Below, in pieces: positions 43,910-53,356 of a stretch of DNA of 64,000 nt. The stretch lies in assembly GCA_965656785.1 (NCBI GenBank), contig CBFHLY010000003.1, positions 62,001 to 126,000 on the forward strand, written 5' to 3'. The stretch's first letter is position 1; every line of letters starts with the position of its first letter. The position numbers and the translations under genes were made by a program. The notes under the pieces were generated by a model. It was not told where the DNA came from, made no database searches, and saw nothing but the letters and a program-made list of their open reading frames with translations. Source of the stretch: JALQTD01 sp965656785. GTDB taxonomy: Bacteria; Bacteroidota; Bacteroidia; Flavobacteriales_D; Sanyastnellaceae.

Positions 43910-46900
43910 TTAAACCAGTTTTTTCAATGCCAAACCGACGGTCACCCCATCGGTCAGCTCCACTTCTGCCCCTGAGCCGCCTCCGTTCCAATCCACTTCC
44001 TCAGCTAGGACTTCGGCCCGAATATACTCCAAATTCTGTTGGAAAACCCCTTGCAAATCAGCCGGGGCCGAAACCGTCAACGCAATGCGATCCGTGACCT
44101 CGAGGCCGGTGTCCTTGCGGAGGTTTTGGACGCGATTCACCAGCTCCCGGGCAAGTCCTTCGGCCCGCAACGCGTCGTCGAGGACCACGTCGAGGGCCAC
44201 CGTCACGCCGCCTTCAACACTGACCGTCCAGCCGGGGATGTCCTGGGTTTGGATTTCCACATCCGAAAGGAGCACCTCCGCAGCGCCTTGGCCATCGGAC
44301 GGCTCCACTTCGATGCGGCCTTCGCGCTCCAATTGCGCCACCTCATCGGCCGTGAACGCATTCACCGCGGCGGCGAGGGCCTTCATTCGCTTGCCGTAAC
44401 GCGGTCCCAACGCCTTGAAATCCGGCTTGACCACCTTCACGATGCCCCCGTCTCCGTCGGTCAGCACTTCCAGCGACTTGACGTTCACTTCCGCCAAGAC
44501 GAGTTCTTGAACCGCGGCCAAGCGTTGTTGGAGTTCGGACGTGAGCGCAGGCACCATGATGCGGCGCAACGGCTGGCGCACGCGCAGTTTTTCCCGCTTG
44601 CGCAAACTCAGCACCTGCGAAGTGAGTTGCTGCGCCAAGGCCATGCGCGCTTCGAGCTCGGCGTCGATTTTCGAACCGTCGGAAACGGGGAAATCCGCGA
44701 GGTGCACCGAATCCGACCAGGCATCGGCCGCCTGCGGTCGAACCACCGCCGCACCCAAGTCCCGGTACAATCGGTCCATCACGAACGGCGCAATCGGGGC
44801 GGACATCAACGCGATGGCTTCGAGGCATTCGATGAGGGTGGCGTACGCGCTGCGCTTGTCCGCCGTCATTTCGCCCTTCCAGAACCGGCGCCGACTGAGG
44901 CGCACGTGCCAGTTCGACAACTCGTCGACCGTGAAGTCTTGGATGGCGCGGGCCGCCCGCGTTGGCTCGAGGTCTCCGTACGCCGCGTCCACCTCCGCGA
45001 TGAGGGAATGGAGGCGCGAGAGGACCCACCGGTCGATCTCGGGGCGGTCCGCAATGGCCGGTGCCACTTCGCTGCCGTCCCATCCGTCAATGTTCGCGTA
45101 CAGGGCAAGGAAGTTGTACGTGTTGTGCAGCGTGCCGAAGAACCGGCGGGTGACTTCCCCGATGCCCGCCTCGTCGAACTTGAGGTTGTCCCAGGGTTGG
45201 GCGTTGGAAATCATGTACCAGCGGGTGGCATCCGGGCCGTATTGCTGGAGCGTAGCGAACGGATCCACCGCATTGCCGAGCCGCTTGGACATCTTTTGGC
45301 CGTTCTTGTCGAGGACCAAACCGTTGCTGATCACCGCCTTGTAGGCCACGCGGTCAAAGACCATGGTGGCGATGGCGTGGAGGGTGTAGAACCAGCCGCG
45401 GGTTTGGTCCACGCCTTCCGCGATGAAATCGGCGGGGAACGCGTTGCCTGCGTCGACCTTCTCGCGGTTTTCGAAGGGATAATGCCACTGGGCGTAGGGC
45501 ATGCTACCGCTGTCGAACCAAACATCAATCAGGTCCGCCTCCCGGCGCATCGGGCCGCCGGTGGTGGACTTGAGCACGATTTGGTCCACGAAGTGCTTGT
45601 GCAAATCGACCTGGGCGTAATTCTCGGCGCTCATGTCGCCGGCCACAAAGCCCGCGAGCGGATTCGACTCCATCAGGCCGGCCGCCACCGCCTCTTCGCA
45701 TGCGGCTTGCAGCTCCTCAACGGACCCGATGCACCGCGTCTCCGACCCGTCCTCCGTCCGCCAAATCGGAATCGGAATGCCCCAAAACCGGCTCCGGCTC
45801 AGGTTCCAATCGTTCAGGTTTTCCAGCCACTTGCCGAAGCGGCCCGTCCCCGTGCTCGCCGGCTTCCACCGGATCGTGTCGTTCAGCTCCGCCATGCGTT
45901 CCTTCGCCGCCGTCGCCTGGATGAACCAGCTGTCCAGCGGGTAGTACAAAATCGGCTTGTCCGTCCGCCAGCAGTGGGGGTAATTGTGCTCGTACTTCTC
46001 GACCAAAAACGCCCTGCCCCGCTCCTTCAATCCGATGGCGATTTCCACGTCCACCGACCGTTCTGGCGCCTCGCCCTCGTCGTAGTACTCCTCTTTTACA
46101 TAGCGTCCAGCAAGCGGCCCTACGCGGAACCGGCCTTGCAAATCGACCAGCGGAACCGCGTTGCCGTGCTCGTCCTCCACCAACAGCGGCGGCACGCCGG
46201 CTGCCGCAGCCACCCGCGCGTCGTCCGCACCGAAGGTGGGCGCGGTGTGCACAATGCCCGTTCCGTCCTCGGTGGTCACGAAGTCGCCCGGAATCACCCG
46301 GAACGCATCGGCCACGTCCTCCAACGGGCTGGCCCAGTCCAACAACTGCTCGTACCGAGCGCCGCACAGGTCTTGGCCTTTGAACGTGGCCACCACCTCG
46401 TGCTCCGGCGCCTTCTTTCCCCCGAAGTGCTTCCCGATGAGCGCTTCGGCGAGCACCACGAGCACCTCCTCGTCCGTGTAGCGGTTCCGGGTGCGCACGA
46501 GGGCGTAGGTGATGTCCGGTCCGACGGTCAGGGCCGTGTTCGAAGGCAACGTCCACGGGGTGGTCGTCCACGCCAACAAATCCACGGGCAAATCCGCCAG
46601 CGCCTTCGCGCCTTCGCCGGCATGTGCCTTGATCCGGTTCGCACAATCCACCGGCGTGCGGAACTGCGCCACGACCGTGGTGTCCTTTACATCGCGGTAG
46701 GCACCGGGCTGGTTGAGTTCGTGCGAACTGAGGCCCGTGCCCGCTTTGGGGCTGTACGGCTGGATGGTGTAGCCCTTGTAGATGAGCCCTTTGTCGTATA
46801 ACTGCTTCAGCAACCACCACACCGACTCCATGTACTTCGGCTCGTACGTTACGTACGGCGACTCCATGTCAACCCAGTACCCCATCTTGCGGGTGAGGTC

Positions 46901-47302
46901 GTTCCAAACGTCCGTGTAGCGCATGACGGCCTTGCGGCAGGCATCGTTGTATTCCTCGATGGTGAGCTTCTTCCCGATGTCCTCCTTTGTGATGCCGAGT
47001 TCCTTCTCCACGCCGAGCTCAACCGGCAACCCGTGGGTGTCCCAGCCGGCTTTGCGCTCGACGCGGTGGCCTTTGAGGGTTTGGTAACGGCACACGATGT
47101 CCTTGAGCGCCCGGGCCATCACGTGGTGGATGCCGGGCATTCCGTTCGCAGAGGGCGGCCCCTCAAAGAACACGAAAGGCCGGTCCGCAGGCCGTTGTTC
47201 CACGCTACGGTGGAAGGTCTGTTCTTGCTCCCAAACAGACAGGATTTCATCCGCGGTGGCCGCCAAATTCAGGGCGCCGCGTTCGGGGAATCGCTTGCTC
47301 AT
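43910..47302 (-). CDS. ileS: Isoleucyl-tRNA synthetase
   Basis: 1130-residue class I synthetase of the long type. HIGH appears as 'GMPGIHHVMAR' (54-64) and KMSKS as 'KMSKRLGN' (about 610). The CP1 editing region and the 'WDTHGLPVELGVEKELGI' block are present; the C-terminal anticodon-binding and tail domains are complete. The long type resembles eukaryotic IleRS, and such enzymes are often less sensitive to mupirocin; this is family knowledge, not shown here. ATG at 47302 is preferred to a TTG three codons up because TATCTTTG ends 6 nt before it. It heads the ileS-dksA-lspA operon. Confidence 0.97.
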   Translation of the reverse strand: MSKRFPERGALNLAATADEILSVWEQEQTFHRSVEQRPADRPFVFFEGPPSANGMPGIHHVMARALKDIVCRYQTLKGHRVERKAGWDTHGLPVELGVEKELGITKEDIGKKLTIEEYNDACRKAVMRYTDVWNDLTRKMGYWVDMESPYVTYEPKYMESVWWLLKQLYDKGLIYKGYTIQPYSPKAGTGLSSHELNQPGAYRDVKDTTVVAQFRTPVDCANRIKAHAGEGAKALADLPVDLLAWTTTPWTLPSNTALTVGPDITYALVRTRNRYTDEEVLVVLAEALIGKHFGGKKAPEHEVVATFKGQDLCGARYEQLLDWASPLEDVADAFRVIPGDFVTTEDGTGIVHTAPTFGADDARVAAAAGVPPLLVEDEHGNAVPLVDLQGRFRVGPLAGRYVKEEYYDEGEAPERSVDVEIAIGLKERGRAFLVEKYEHNYPHCWRTDKPILYYPLDSWFIQATAAKERMAELNDTIRWKPASTGTGRFGKWLENLNDWNLSRSRFWGIPIPIWRTEDGSETRCIGSVEELQAACEEAVAAGLMESNPLAGFVAGDMSAENYAQVDLHKHFVDQIVLKSTTGGPMRREADLIDVWFDSGSMPYAQWHYPFENREKVDAGNAFPADFIAEGVDQTRGWFYTLHAIATMVFDRVAYKAVISNGLVLDKNGQKMSKRLGNAVDPFATLQQYGPDATRWYMISNAQPWDNLKFDEAGIGEVTRRFFGTLHNTYNFLALYANIDGWDGSEVAPAIADRPEIDRWVLSRLHSLIAEVDAAYGDLEPTRAARAIQDFTVDELSNWHVRLSRRRFWKGEMTADKRSAYATLIECLEAIALMSAPIAPFVMDRLYRDLGAAVVRPQAADAWSDSVHLADFPVSDGSKIDAELEARMALAQQLTSQVLSLRKREKLRVRQPLRRIMVPALTSELQQRLAAVQELVLAEVNVKSLEVLTDGDGGIVKVVKPDFKALGPRYGKRMKALAAAVNAFTADEVAQLEREGRIEVEPSDGQGAAEVLLSDVEIQTQDIPGWTVSVEGGVTVALDVVLDDALRAEGLARELVNRVQNLRKDTGLEVTDRIALTVSAPADLQGVFQQNLEYIRAEVLAEEVDWNGGGSGAEVELTDGVTVGLALKKLV

Positions 47303-47308
47303 CGCCGG

Positions 47309-47316
47309 CAAAGATA
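47309..47316 (-). promoter_or_regulatory. -7 box TATCTTTG for ileS
   Basis: Perfect TAnnTTTG match on the minus strand, 6 nt before the ATG, in the 36-nt gap between pyk and ileS. Confidence 0.6.
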
Positions 47317-47338
47317 CGCCGTCAAGCGCAGGGCTGCC

Positions 47339-48757
47339 TTAAACGCGTCCCAGCTTCAACATGTTCGTCATCCCCGCATCGGCGATGGGCATCGAAGCGA
47401 GGTGAATGATGAAATCCCCAGGCTGCACGTGCCCATCCTTTTTCAGGACGTATTTGATGTCGGCAATGGTGTGGTCGGTGCTCACCATCTTCACGTAGGG
47501 GTGAGCGGTCACGCCCCAAACCAAACTCATCTGCTTCAAAATCCGCTTGTTCGCCGTGAACAAGTGAATGTTTGAAGCGGGCCGTTGACTCGCGACCTGC
47601 ATGGCCGTGTAGCCCGAGAAGGACATCGTGATGATGGCCTGGGCCTCCACGCGTTTGGCCAATCGGCATGCGTTGTAGCAAATGCTGTCGCTGATGAATC
47701 GGTCTTCGTCCGGGCTGAACGGCGGGCGCTCGTGGTGGTAGATCGTGTCGTGCTGTTCCACCGAGGTGCAGATCTCGGTCATGGCGCGAACGGCGTTGAC
47801 GGGATAAGCACCCACGCTCGTCTCAGCGCTCAACATGACGGCGTCGGCGCCGTCGAGGACCGCATTCGCCACGTCGTTCACCTCAGCTCGGGTCGGAACC
47901 GCGGCTTCAATCATCGACTCCATCATTTGGGTCGCCACAATGACCGGACGGCCATGCTCCATGCATTGCTTGATGATGGACTTTTGGATCATCGGCACCT
48001 CTTGCATCGGCACCTCCACGCCCAAATCGCCCCGGGCGACCATCACCGCATCGGTGCAGCGCAAGATGTTCTCCAAATCGTCCAACGCTTCGGGCTTCTC
48101 GATCTTCGCGACGATGCGCGCGTGGCTTCCCGCCTCGTTGATGATCTTCCGCAGTTCGCGAATGTCCTCGGCGCGGCGCACAAAGGACAACCCGATCCAA
48201 TCCACGCCTTGCTCCAACGCGAAAGCCAAATCCTTGGCGTCCTTTTCGGTAATGCACGGCAACGAAATGGCCGTGCTGGGCAAGTTCACGCCCTTGCGCG
48301 GCTTCAACGGTCCGCCATAGGTCACGCGGCAGCGCACCTCATCCTTTCCATTCGTTTCCAGCACTTCCAAGCGCAACTTGCCGTCATCCAAGAGCACGGG
48401 TTCGCCCGGCTTGACATCCGAGGCGAACTGCATGTAGTTCGTGTAGACAACGCCGTCCTTGCCGACTTCCTTTCCCGTTCGAATCAGGAGTTCCGACCCG
48501 ACTTCCAGCATCATCACGCCGCCCTCGATCTCGCCTACGCGAAGCTTCGGGCCTTGCAAGTCAGCCAAAGTCGCCGTGTGCGTCCCCAATTCCTCGTCAA
48601 TGCTCCGGATGGTTTCCAACACCTGTCCGTGCACGCTGTGCTCTCCGTGCGAAAAGTTCAAGCGCACCACATTCATGCCCGCCATCACCAGTTCCTTCAT
48701 CACTTCACGTGGGGCCGAAGCCGGTCCCATCGTTGCTACAATCTTCGTCCGTTTCAT
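47339..48757 (-). CDS. pyk: Pyruvate kinase
   Basis: 472 residues. Catalyses phosphoenolpyruvate + ADP to pyruvate + ATP, the last glycolytic step. Motifs: 'KRTKIVATMGPAS' (N-terminus), 'NFSHGEH', 'LLDDGKLRLEV', 'IVAKIEKPEALDDLENIL' (catalytic lysine), 'MVARGDLGVEVP' and 'MLSAETSVGAYPV'. The length is that of the standard tetrameric enzyme, with the C-terminal allosteric domain ending in a short tail. ATG at 48757 is 10 nt after the stop of the upstream IPExxxVDY gene; an upstream in-frame ATG would overlap that gene by 14 nt. Part of an acpP-fabF-rnc-IPExxxVDY-pyk run. Confidence 0.96.
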   Translation of the reverse strand: MKRTKIVATMGPASAPREVMKELVMAGMNVVRLNFSHGEHSVHGQVLETIRSIDEELGTHTATLADLQGPKLRVGEIEGGVMMLEVGSELLIRTGKEVGKDGVVYTNYMQFASDVKPGEPVLLDDGKLRLEVLETNGKDEVRCRVTYGGPLKPRKGVNLPSTAISLPCITEKDAKDLAFALEQGVDWIGLSFVRRAEDIRELRKIINEAGSHARIVAKIEKPEALDDLENILRCTDAVMVARGDLGVEVPMQEVPMIQKSIIKQCMEHGRPVIVATQMMESMIEAAVPTRAEVNDVANAVLDGADAVMLSAETSVGAYPVNAVRAMTEICTSVEQHDTIYHHERPPFSPDEDRFISDSICYNACRLAKRVEAQAIITMSFSGYTAMQVASQRPASNIHLFTANKRILKQMSLVWGVTAHPYVKMVSTDHTIADIKYVLKKDGHVQPGDFIIHLASMPIADAGMTNMLKLGRV

Positions 48758-48767
48758 CGGTCCTTGT

Positions 48768-49220
48768 TTACGGTAATCCATTACTTACAGGCCTCAAGTC
48801 TTCTGGTCTGTCCAGGAAAGCGACGCGCTCGAACGCCCCGGTTTTCAGCGGGTTGACTTCAGCCAACAACGTCACGAGCTTCATTCCTCGTATGGTGCGC
48901 ACGATTTGGTCCACCTCTTCCGTGTCTTCGCCCAAACGAAGCAGGAAATCCACCCGCGGCAATCCGCTGACCAACTGCGACTTGGGCAAGCGGTTCGCAA
49001 TCAGCGCGACATCCACCCCCGTGTCCTCCGACACGAACCGGTGAACCACATAGCGTTCATCCCCTGCGCGTTCATCGGGGACCAATTCCATGTGATACGC
49101 CAACGACCAACCGAGCAACCGATTCATTTCCCAGCACAATCGGTGACTCCCCGCATGGGACGTCAACCCGAATAGCCTGAAATCGCAGCTCTCCTCAAAA
49201 TCGCCTTCCAACCATTGCAT
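48768..49220 (-). CDS. IPExxxVDY family protein
   Basis: 150 residues. It sits between rnc and pyk, the standard place of this Bacteroidota-specific family. The name-giving motif is relaxed here to 'LVSGLPRVDFLLRLG' (about residues 83-97). The start 'MQWLEGDFEESCDFRLFGLTS' matches the family's N-terminus. No function is known. ATG at 49220 is fixed by TATTTTCG ending 6 nt upstream, which places a promoter between rnc and this gene so that pyk can be transcribed independently of the fatty-acid genes. Confidence 0.8.
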   Translation of the reverse strand: MQWLEGDFEESCDFRLFGLTSHAGSHRLCWEMNRLLGWSLAYHMELVPDERAGDERYVVHRFVSEDTGVDVALIANRLPKSQLVSGLPRVDFLLRLGEDTEEVDQIVRTIRGMKLVTLLAEVNPLKTGAFERVAFLDRPEDLRPVSNGLP

Positions 49221-49226
49221 GCGGGG

Positions 49227-49234
49227 CGAAAATA
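49227..49234 (-). promoter_or_regulatory. -7 box TATTTTCG for the IPExxxVDY-pyk unit
   Basis: TATTTTCG on the minus strand, ending 6 nt before the ATG; an internal promoter of the cluster. Confidence 0.55.
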
Positions 49235-49276
49235 CGGATTTGAACGATGCGCCCTGCACACCCGTGCGTTAACCGT

Positions 49277-50299
49277 TTATGAATCCGACGGCTTCCTCCG
49301 CATGCGGCGGCGCGCTTGAGGCGGAGGGGAGGATTCGGGCGCGTCCTTTGGCTTGCGCGCAGCCCGCGGCTTCGAGGGCACCTTGGGCTTCTCTTCACGC
49401 GGCTTCCGACGCGAACGGCTTTGGGACTCCGTGTCCTTCTTCCGAGTGGCCGGTTCAGGCTTCTTCTTCGAGGCCTTCTCGCGAGCTCCCTGTCCCCGAG
49501 GTCCGCGTGGCCGACCCTTGGGCTGAGCGGGCTTCTCCTCAACCGGTCCCGGTTCCCCTTCCTCCAACAACCCGCGGTCGAACACCTCCTTCCAGGCGAC
49601 CCGAGCAGCTGCCTGCTCCGCCAACTTTTTTGAGCGTCCCTCCCCTTCCCCGAATGCGACCCCATCCACGCGCGCCTGCATCACATAAACCGATTCCCCG
49701 TCTACGGAAGACTCGTCCACCACGTCAAACGTCAAGCGCCTTTTGTGGCTCTGGCTCCAATGGAACAGCTTCGACTTGAAGTCCACGGTTTGGTGGACCT
49801 TCTCGTCGGCACCGTGGCGCTTGATCATGCGCAACAGCGCCCGACTCGTCTTTTCGAAGCCGTGATCGAGGTAAATGGCGCCAATGAGGGCTTCAAGGGC
49901 GTTGCCGACGACCGTATCTTGGATGTCCTGGCGCCGCATCTTGGATCGAATCAGCGCAGGCAGCCCCATCCGATCTCCGAGCAGATTGAGGGTTTTGCGG
50001 TTGACAATCTTCGATTTGCGCTGCGTCAACGCCCCTTCCTGATCATCCGGGAAGGAAGCGAACAAGTAACTGGCGATGGCCAAATCCAATGCACAATCGC
50101 CCAGAAACTCTAAGCGTTCATTGCTCCGGAGACCGGTTTCGTCGCCATCGAGCAGGGACGCGTGGGTCAGCGCCTCGTCGTAATGCGCTCGGTGCTTGAT
50201 GCGCAAGCCAAACTCGCGCTTCACCAATTCATCGATGGTGGCAGGTTTGTCCTGCCCAGGAACCAATCGCTTCAGCCAATTCACCACGTGCTGTGGCAT
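49277..50299 (-). CDS. rnc: Ribonuclease III with long basic tail
   Basis: 340 residues. The catalytic domain (~18-165) has the signature 'ERLEFLGDCALDL' (61-73) and the second acidic site 'NALEALIGAIYLD'; the dsRNA-binding domain spans ~172-242 ending 'SKKLAEQAAARVAWK'. Residues ~245-340 are a Lys/Arg/Pro/Glu-rich low-complexity extension absent from typical ~230-residue RNase III. It processes rRNA precursors and double-stranded RNA. The ATG lies 3 nt after fabF, the usual fabF-rnc pairing. Confidence 0.95.
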   Translation of the reverse strand: MPQHVVNWLKRLVPGQDKPATIDELVKREFGLRIKHRAHYDEALTHASLLDGDETGLRSNERLEFLGDCALDLAIASYLFASFPDDQEGALTQRKSKIVNRKTLNLLGDRMGLPALIRSKMRRQDIQDTVVGNALEALIGAIYLDHGFEKTSRALLRMIKRHGADEKVHQTVDFKSKLFHWSQSHKRRLTFDVVDESSVDGESVYVMQARVDGVAFGEGEGRSKKLAEQAAARVAWKEVFDRGLLEEGEPGPVEEKPAQPKGRPRGPRGQGAREKASKKKPEPATRKKDTESQSRSRRKPREEKPKVPSKPRAARKPKDAPESSPPPQARRRMRRKPSDS

Positions 50300-50302
50300 G
50301 AA

Positions 50303-51562
50303 TCAGGAGAAGGCTTTGAACACCACCGAGGCGTTGTGCCCGCCGAATCCGAAGGTGTTCGAAAGGGCCGCACGAACCGGGCGGACCTTCGCTTGGTTCA
50401 ACGTTAAGTCGAGCCGTTGGTCGATCTGCTCGTCCGGGTGCTCGAAGTTGATGGTCGGGGGAACAATTCCGTGACGAACCGCTAGAATCGACGCGATGCC
50501 TTCGATGGCGCCCGCGGCTCCAAGCAGGTGGCCGGTCATGGACTTGGTCGAGGAGATGCTCAGGTTGTAGGCGTGGTCACCGAAGACTTCCTTGATGGCC
50601 AACGTTTCTGCCACATCGCCCAGCGGGGTCGACGTGCCGTGCACGTTCACGTAGTCAAGCTCATCGGGGGCCATGCCGGCATCATCCAAAGCAGCCTTCA
50701 TCACGTTGCGCGCCCCCAATCCTTCTGGATGAGGAGCGGTCAGGTGGTGGGCATCGGCACTCATGCCGCCACCCACCATTTCTGCATAGATGGTGGCGCC
50801 CCGCGCGATGGCGTGGTCGTAGGTCTCGAGGACGATGGCCCCTGCGCCTTCGCCCAAGACGAACCCATCGCGGGTTGCATCGAAGGGGCGAGATGCTGAA
50901 GCCGGATCATCGTTCCGGGTCGAAAGCGCTTTCAGGGCATTGAAGCCACCGATGCCTCCTTCAACCACGGCGGCCTCCGAGCCACCGGTTACAATCGCGT
51001 CCGCTTTTCCCAACCGAAGGTAGTTGAAGGCATCGATCATCGCGTTGGTGCCGCTGGCACACGCCGAGACCGTGCAGAAGTTCGGACCGCGGTAGCCGTG
51101 GCGCATCGAGATTTGGCCTGCGGCGATGTCCGAAATCATCATGGGGATGAAGAACGGCGAGAAGCGCGGCGTTCCGTCACCCGCGTAAAAGTCGCGGGCT
51201 TCATTCATGAAGGTCTGGAAACCCCCAATCCCTGAACCCCAAATGACCCCTACGCGATCCGGATTGACCTCATGCGCTCCTTCTCCAATCAGTTGCGCGT
51301 TGCGAAGTGCCTCGTCGGATGCGACAATGGCATACTGCGTAAAGAGGTCCATCTTCCGCGCTTCGCGGCGGTCGATGAACTCCTGCACGTCAAAGTTCTT
51401 GACTTCGCACGCAAAACGGGTCTTGAATTTCGAGGCATCGAACCGCGTGATGGGGGCTGCCCCACTTACGCCATTCTTCAACCCCTCCCAGTACTCCTCA
51501 ACGGTGTTCCCGATGGGAGTCAAGGCTCCAAGTCCCGTTACAACTACCCGCTTCAACTCCAT
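50303..51562 (-). CDS. fabF: 3-oxoacyl-ACP synthase II
   Basis: 419 residues, the family length. Condenses malonyl-ACP with the growing acyl-ACP in fatty acid elongation. Cys168 in 'TVSACASGTNA' and the two histidines in 'NVHGTSTPLGD' and 'TKSMTGHLLGAAGAIEG' form the KAS II active site. It follows acpP by 12 nt and precedes rnc by 3 nt. The second partner of acpP in a typical acpP-fabF pair. Confidence 0.97.
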   Translation of the reverse strand: MELKRVVVTGLGALTPIGNTVEEYWEGLKNGVSGAAPITRFDASKFKTRFACEVKNFDVQEFIDRREARKMDLFTQYAIVASDEALRNAQLIGEGAHEVNPDRVGVIWGSGIGGFQTFMNEARDFYAGDGTPRFSPFFIPMMISDIAAGQISMRHGYRGPNFCTVSACASGTNAMIDAFNYLRLGKADAIVTGGSEAAVVEGGIGGFNALKALSTRNDDPASASRPFDATRDGFVLGEGAGAIVLETYDHAIARGATIYAEMVGGGMSADAHHLTAPHPEGLGARNVMKAALDDAGMAPDELDYVNVHGTSTPLGDVAETLAIKEVFGDHAYNLSISSTKSMTGHLLGAAGAIEGIASILAVRHGIVPPTINFEHPDEQIDQRLDLTLNQAKVRPVRAALSNTFGFGGHNASVVFKAFS

Positions 51563-51574
51563 GGGAGTGCGGAT

Positions 51575-51808
51575 TTATACGTTCGCAGAGATGTACTCCA
51601 CCGCTTGACCCACCGTGCTGATCTTCTCGGCTTGGTCGTCGGGGATGGCGATGTTGAACTCTTTTTCGAACTCCATGATGAGCTCAACGGTGTCCAAGGA
51701 GTCGGCTCCAAGGTCGTTCGTGAACGATGCTTCGAGGGTCACCTCTCCTGCATCAACTCCCAACTTGTCGACGATGATCGCCGTTACTTTTTCTTGAATC
51801 TCAGACAT
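51575..51808 (-). CDS. acpP: Acyl carrier protein
   Basis: 77 residues, acidic, with the phosphopantetheine attachment serine Ser37 in 'DLGADSLDTVEL'. Carries acyl intermediates of fatty acid synthesis, and for lipid A. The ATG is chosen over longer in-frame starts as the canonical N-terminus 'MSEIQEKVTAIIVDKLGV'. A TTACTTTG box lies at 51832-51839 (minus strand), giving a leader of about 20 nt. fabF follows 12 nt after the stop. Confidence 0.97.
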   Translation of the reverse strand: MSEIQEKVTAIIVDKLGVDAGEVTLEASFTNDLGADSLDTVELIMEFEKEFNIAIPDDQAEKISTVGQAVEYISANV

Positions 51809-51909
51809 GGCTAAGGCTTTCTTTCGGGGCGCAAAGTAACCACAGGAATTACAGACCTTCGACACCTCGGCTGCGCTTTTTTGATTTTTTCAATCCAACC
51901 GCCTGATTT

Positions 51910-52584
51910 TCAATTGTATTCAACGCAGATATCGGGCCATTTTTTTCGTTGAATTTGCGGAACGTGGGCCGCATCGATGGGGTATCCAACGGGCAAGAGC
52001 AGGTAGGCGCGTTCGTTGGCTGGGCGGTCGAGGATTTGGGCCAAAAAATCCATCGGAGAAGGCGTGTGCGGCAACGTCGCCAACCCGGCCGAATGCAGCG
52101 CCGCAATCAGCATGCCCACCGCGATGCCGACCGATTCATTCACGTAATAACTCGGCACTTTACCGCCGTCCTCAGCCCACTCGAACGGCCGCCTGAACAC
52201 GATGATGAGCGCGGGCGCGTCCTCAATGTGCGGCTTGTTCGCGTCCGTTCCGAGTGGAGCCAAATCCCGCAACCACCGATCCGACATGCGCCCCGCGTAA
52301 TTCGCTCGCTCCTCCCCTTCGGCGGCCTCCCGGATGCGGCGCTTCAATTGCGGATTCGTAACGAGGCAGAACGTCCAGGGCTGCTTGTTCGCGCCCGACG
52401 GCGCCGCAGCGGCCGCAGCGATGCAATCCCGGACCACGTCCAAGGGAATGGGCTCGGTCGAGAAATCACGCACCGAGCGACGACGCGACCACCGGTCCTT
52501 CAGGGCACGCGCCCGCTCCTGCATTTCGAAAACATCCACCCGCTCGAAATCGAGGGGAATGGCGGGGACTTCATCGTGTGACAT
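51910..52584 (-). CDS. Nitroreductase-family flavoprotein
   Basis: 224 residues of the FMN-dependent nitroreductase fold: 'RRSVRDFSTEPIPLDVV' (FMN binding, about 35), 'AAAAPSGANKQPWTFCLV' (about 58-75), 'YYVNESVGIAVGMLIAALHSAGLATL' region (~145-170) and 'LLLPVGYPIDAAHVP' near the C-terminus. The pattern is close to the iodotyrosine-deiodinase-like branch, so the substrate may be a halogenated or other aromatic compound rather than a nitro compound; uncertain. TAGTTTCG ends 4 nt before the ATG. It is 19 nt downstream of mlaF. Confidence 0.85.
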   Translation of the reverse strand: MSHDEVPAIPLDFERVDVFEMQERARALKDRWSRRRSVRDFSTEPIPLDVVRDCIAAAAAAPSGANKQPWTFCLVTNPQLKRRIREAAEGEERANYAGRMSDRWLRDLAPLGTDANKPHIEDAPALIIVFRRPFEWAEDGGKVPSYYVNESVGIAVGMLIAALHSAGLATLPHTPSPMDFLAQILDRPANERAYLLLPVGYPIDAAHVPQIQRKKWPDICVEYN

Positions 52585-52588
52585 GCCC

Positions 52589-52596
52589 CGAAACTA
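52589..52596 (-). promoter_or_regulatory. -7 box TAGTTTCG for the nitroreductase gene
   Basis: TAGTTTCG on the minus strand, 4 nt before the ATG, lying in the short gap after mlaF. Confidence 0.55.
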
Positions 52597-52603
52597 AGGA
52601 ACT

Positions 52604-53356
52604 TCAGCCGCGCCCGCGCACCCGCTTCATCAACTCCGAAGCGAACACGAAGTCCTCCAATTCTGCCGGACCGCCTGCCAGCAAGGCATCGCGGTTGCCG
52701 TGCCACAAAATCCGCCCCTCGTGCACGAAGTGAATCGAATCGCTGGCCTGCATCACGCTGTTCATGTCGTGCGAAACCACCACCGTCGTCATGCCGAACT
52801 CCGATGTGATGTCCTGAATGAGGTCGTCGATGACGATGGCGGTTTGGGGATCCAAACCCGAATTGGGCTCATCGCAAAAGAGGTACTTCGGATTCATGGC
52901 AATCGCCCGCGCGATGCCCACACGCTTCTGCATCCCCCCGGACACCTCCGCTGGGTAGCGGTCCTCAGCGCCCTCCAACTGAACCCGCCGCAAGCACTCC
53001 TGCGCACGCGCGCGGTTCTCCTCCTCCGAAGCCCCACTGAACATCCGCAACGGGAACATCACGTTCTCGAGCACCGTCATGGAGTCGAACAGCGCTGAGC
53101 CCTGGAACAGCATGCCGATCTCTTGACGCACCGCCTTCCGCTCTTTGCCGCTCATGGCCGTGAAATTGCGTCCATCGAAGTGCACCGAACCGCGATCCGG
53201 CTCGATGAGGCCCACCGTGCATTTCGTCATCACGGATTTGCCGCTTCCACTTCGGCCGATGACAAAGTTCACCTTGCCCGGCTCAAAGCGGGCCGACACG
53301 CCCTTCAGCACGGCGTGCTCACCGAAGGATTTGTGGATGTCGCGAAGTTCAATCAA
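52604..53356 (-). CDS. mlaF: MlaF-type ABC transporter ATPase (phospholipid transport)
   Basis: 250 residues with Walker A 'GRSGSGKS' (34-41), signature 'VSGGMQKRVGIARAI', Walker B 'YLFCDEPNSGLD' and switch His in 'VVSHDMNSV'. The 'SGGMQKRV' signature and the permease next door place it in the Mla/Mkl group that moves phospholipids between inner and outer membrane. No ATG exists near the correct N-terminus; TTG at 53356 overlaps the mlaE stop as TTGA, a coupling analogue of ATGA, and gives the expected 'MIELRDIHKSFG'. The nitroreductase gene follows after 19 nt. Confidence 0.9.
   Translation of the reverse strand: MIELRDIHKSFGEHAVLKGVSARFEPGKVNFVIGRSGSGKSVMTKCTVGLIEPDRGSVHFDGRNFTAMSGKERKAVRQEIGMLFQGSALFDSMTVLENVMFPLRMFSGASEEENRARAQECLRRVQLEGAEDRYPAEVSGGMQKRVGIARAIAMNPKYLFCDEPNSGLDPQTAIVIDDLIQDITSEFGMTTVVVSHDMNSVMQASDSIHFVHEGRILWHGNRDALLAGGPAELEDFVFASELMKRVRGRG

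Noticed and set aside
44039..46801. A 920-codon open frame antisense to ileS
   Set aside because: Long antisense frames are expected in GC-rich sequence with G/C third positions. The translation has no recognisable domain and the sense strand is a full synthetase.
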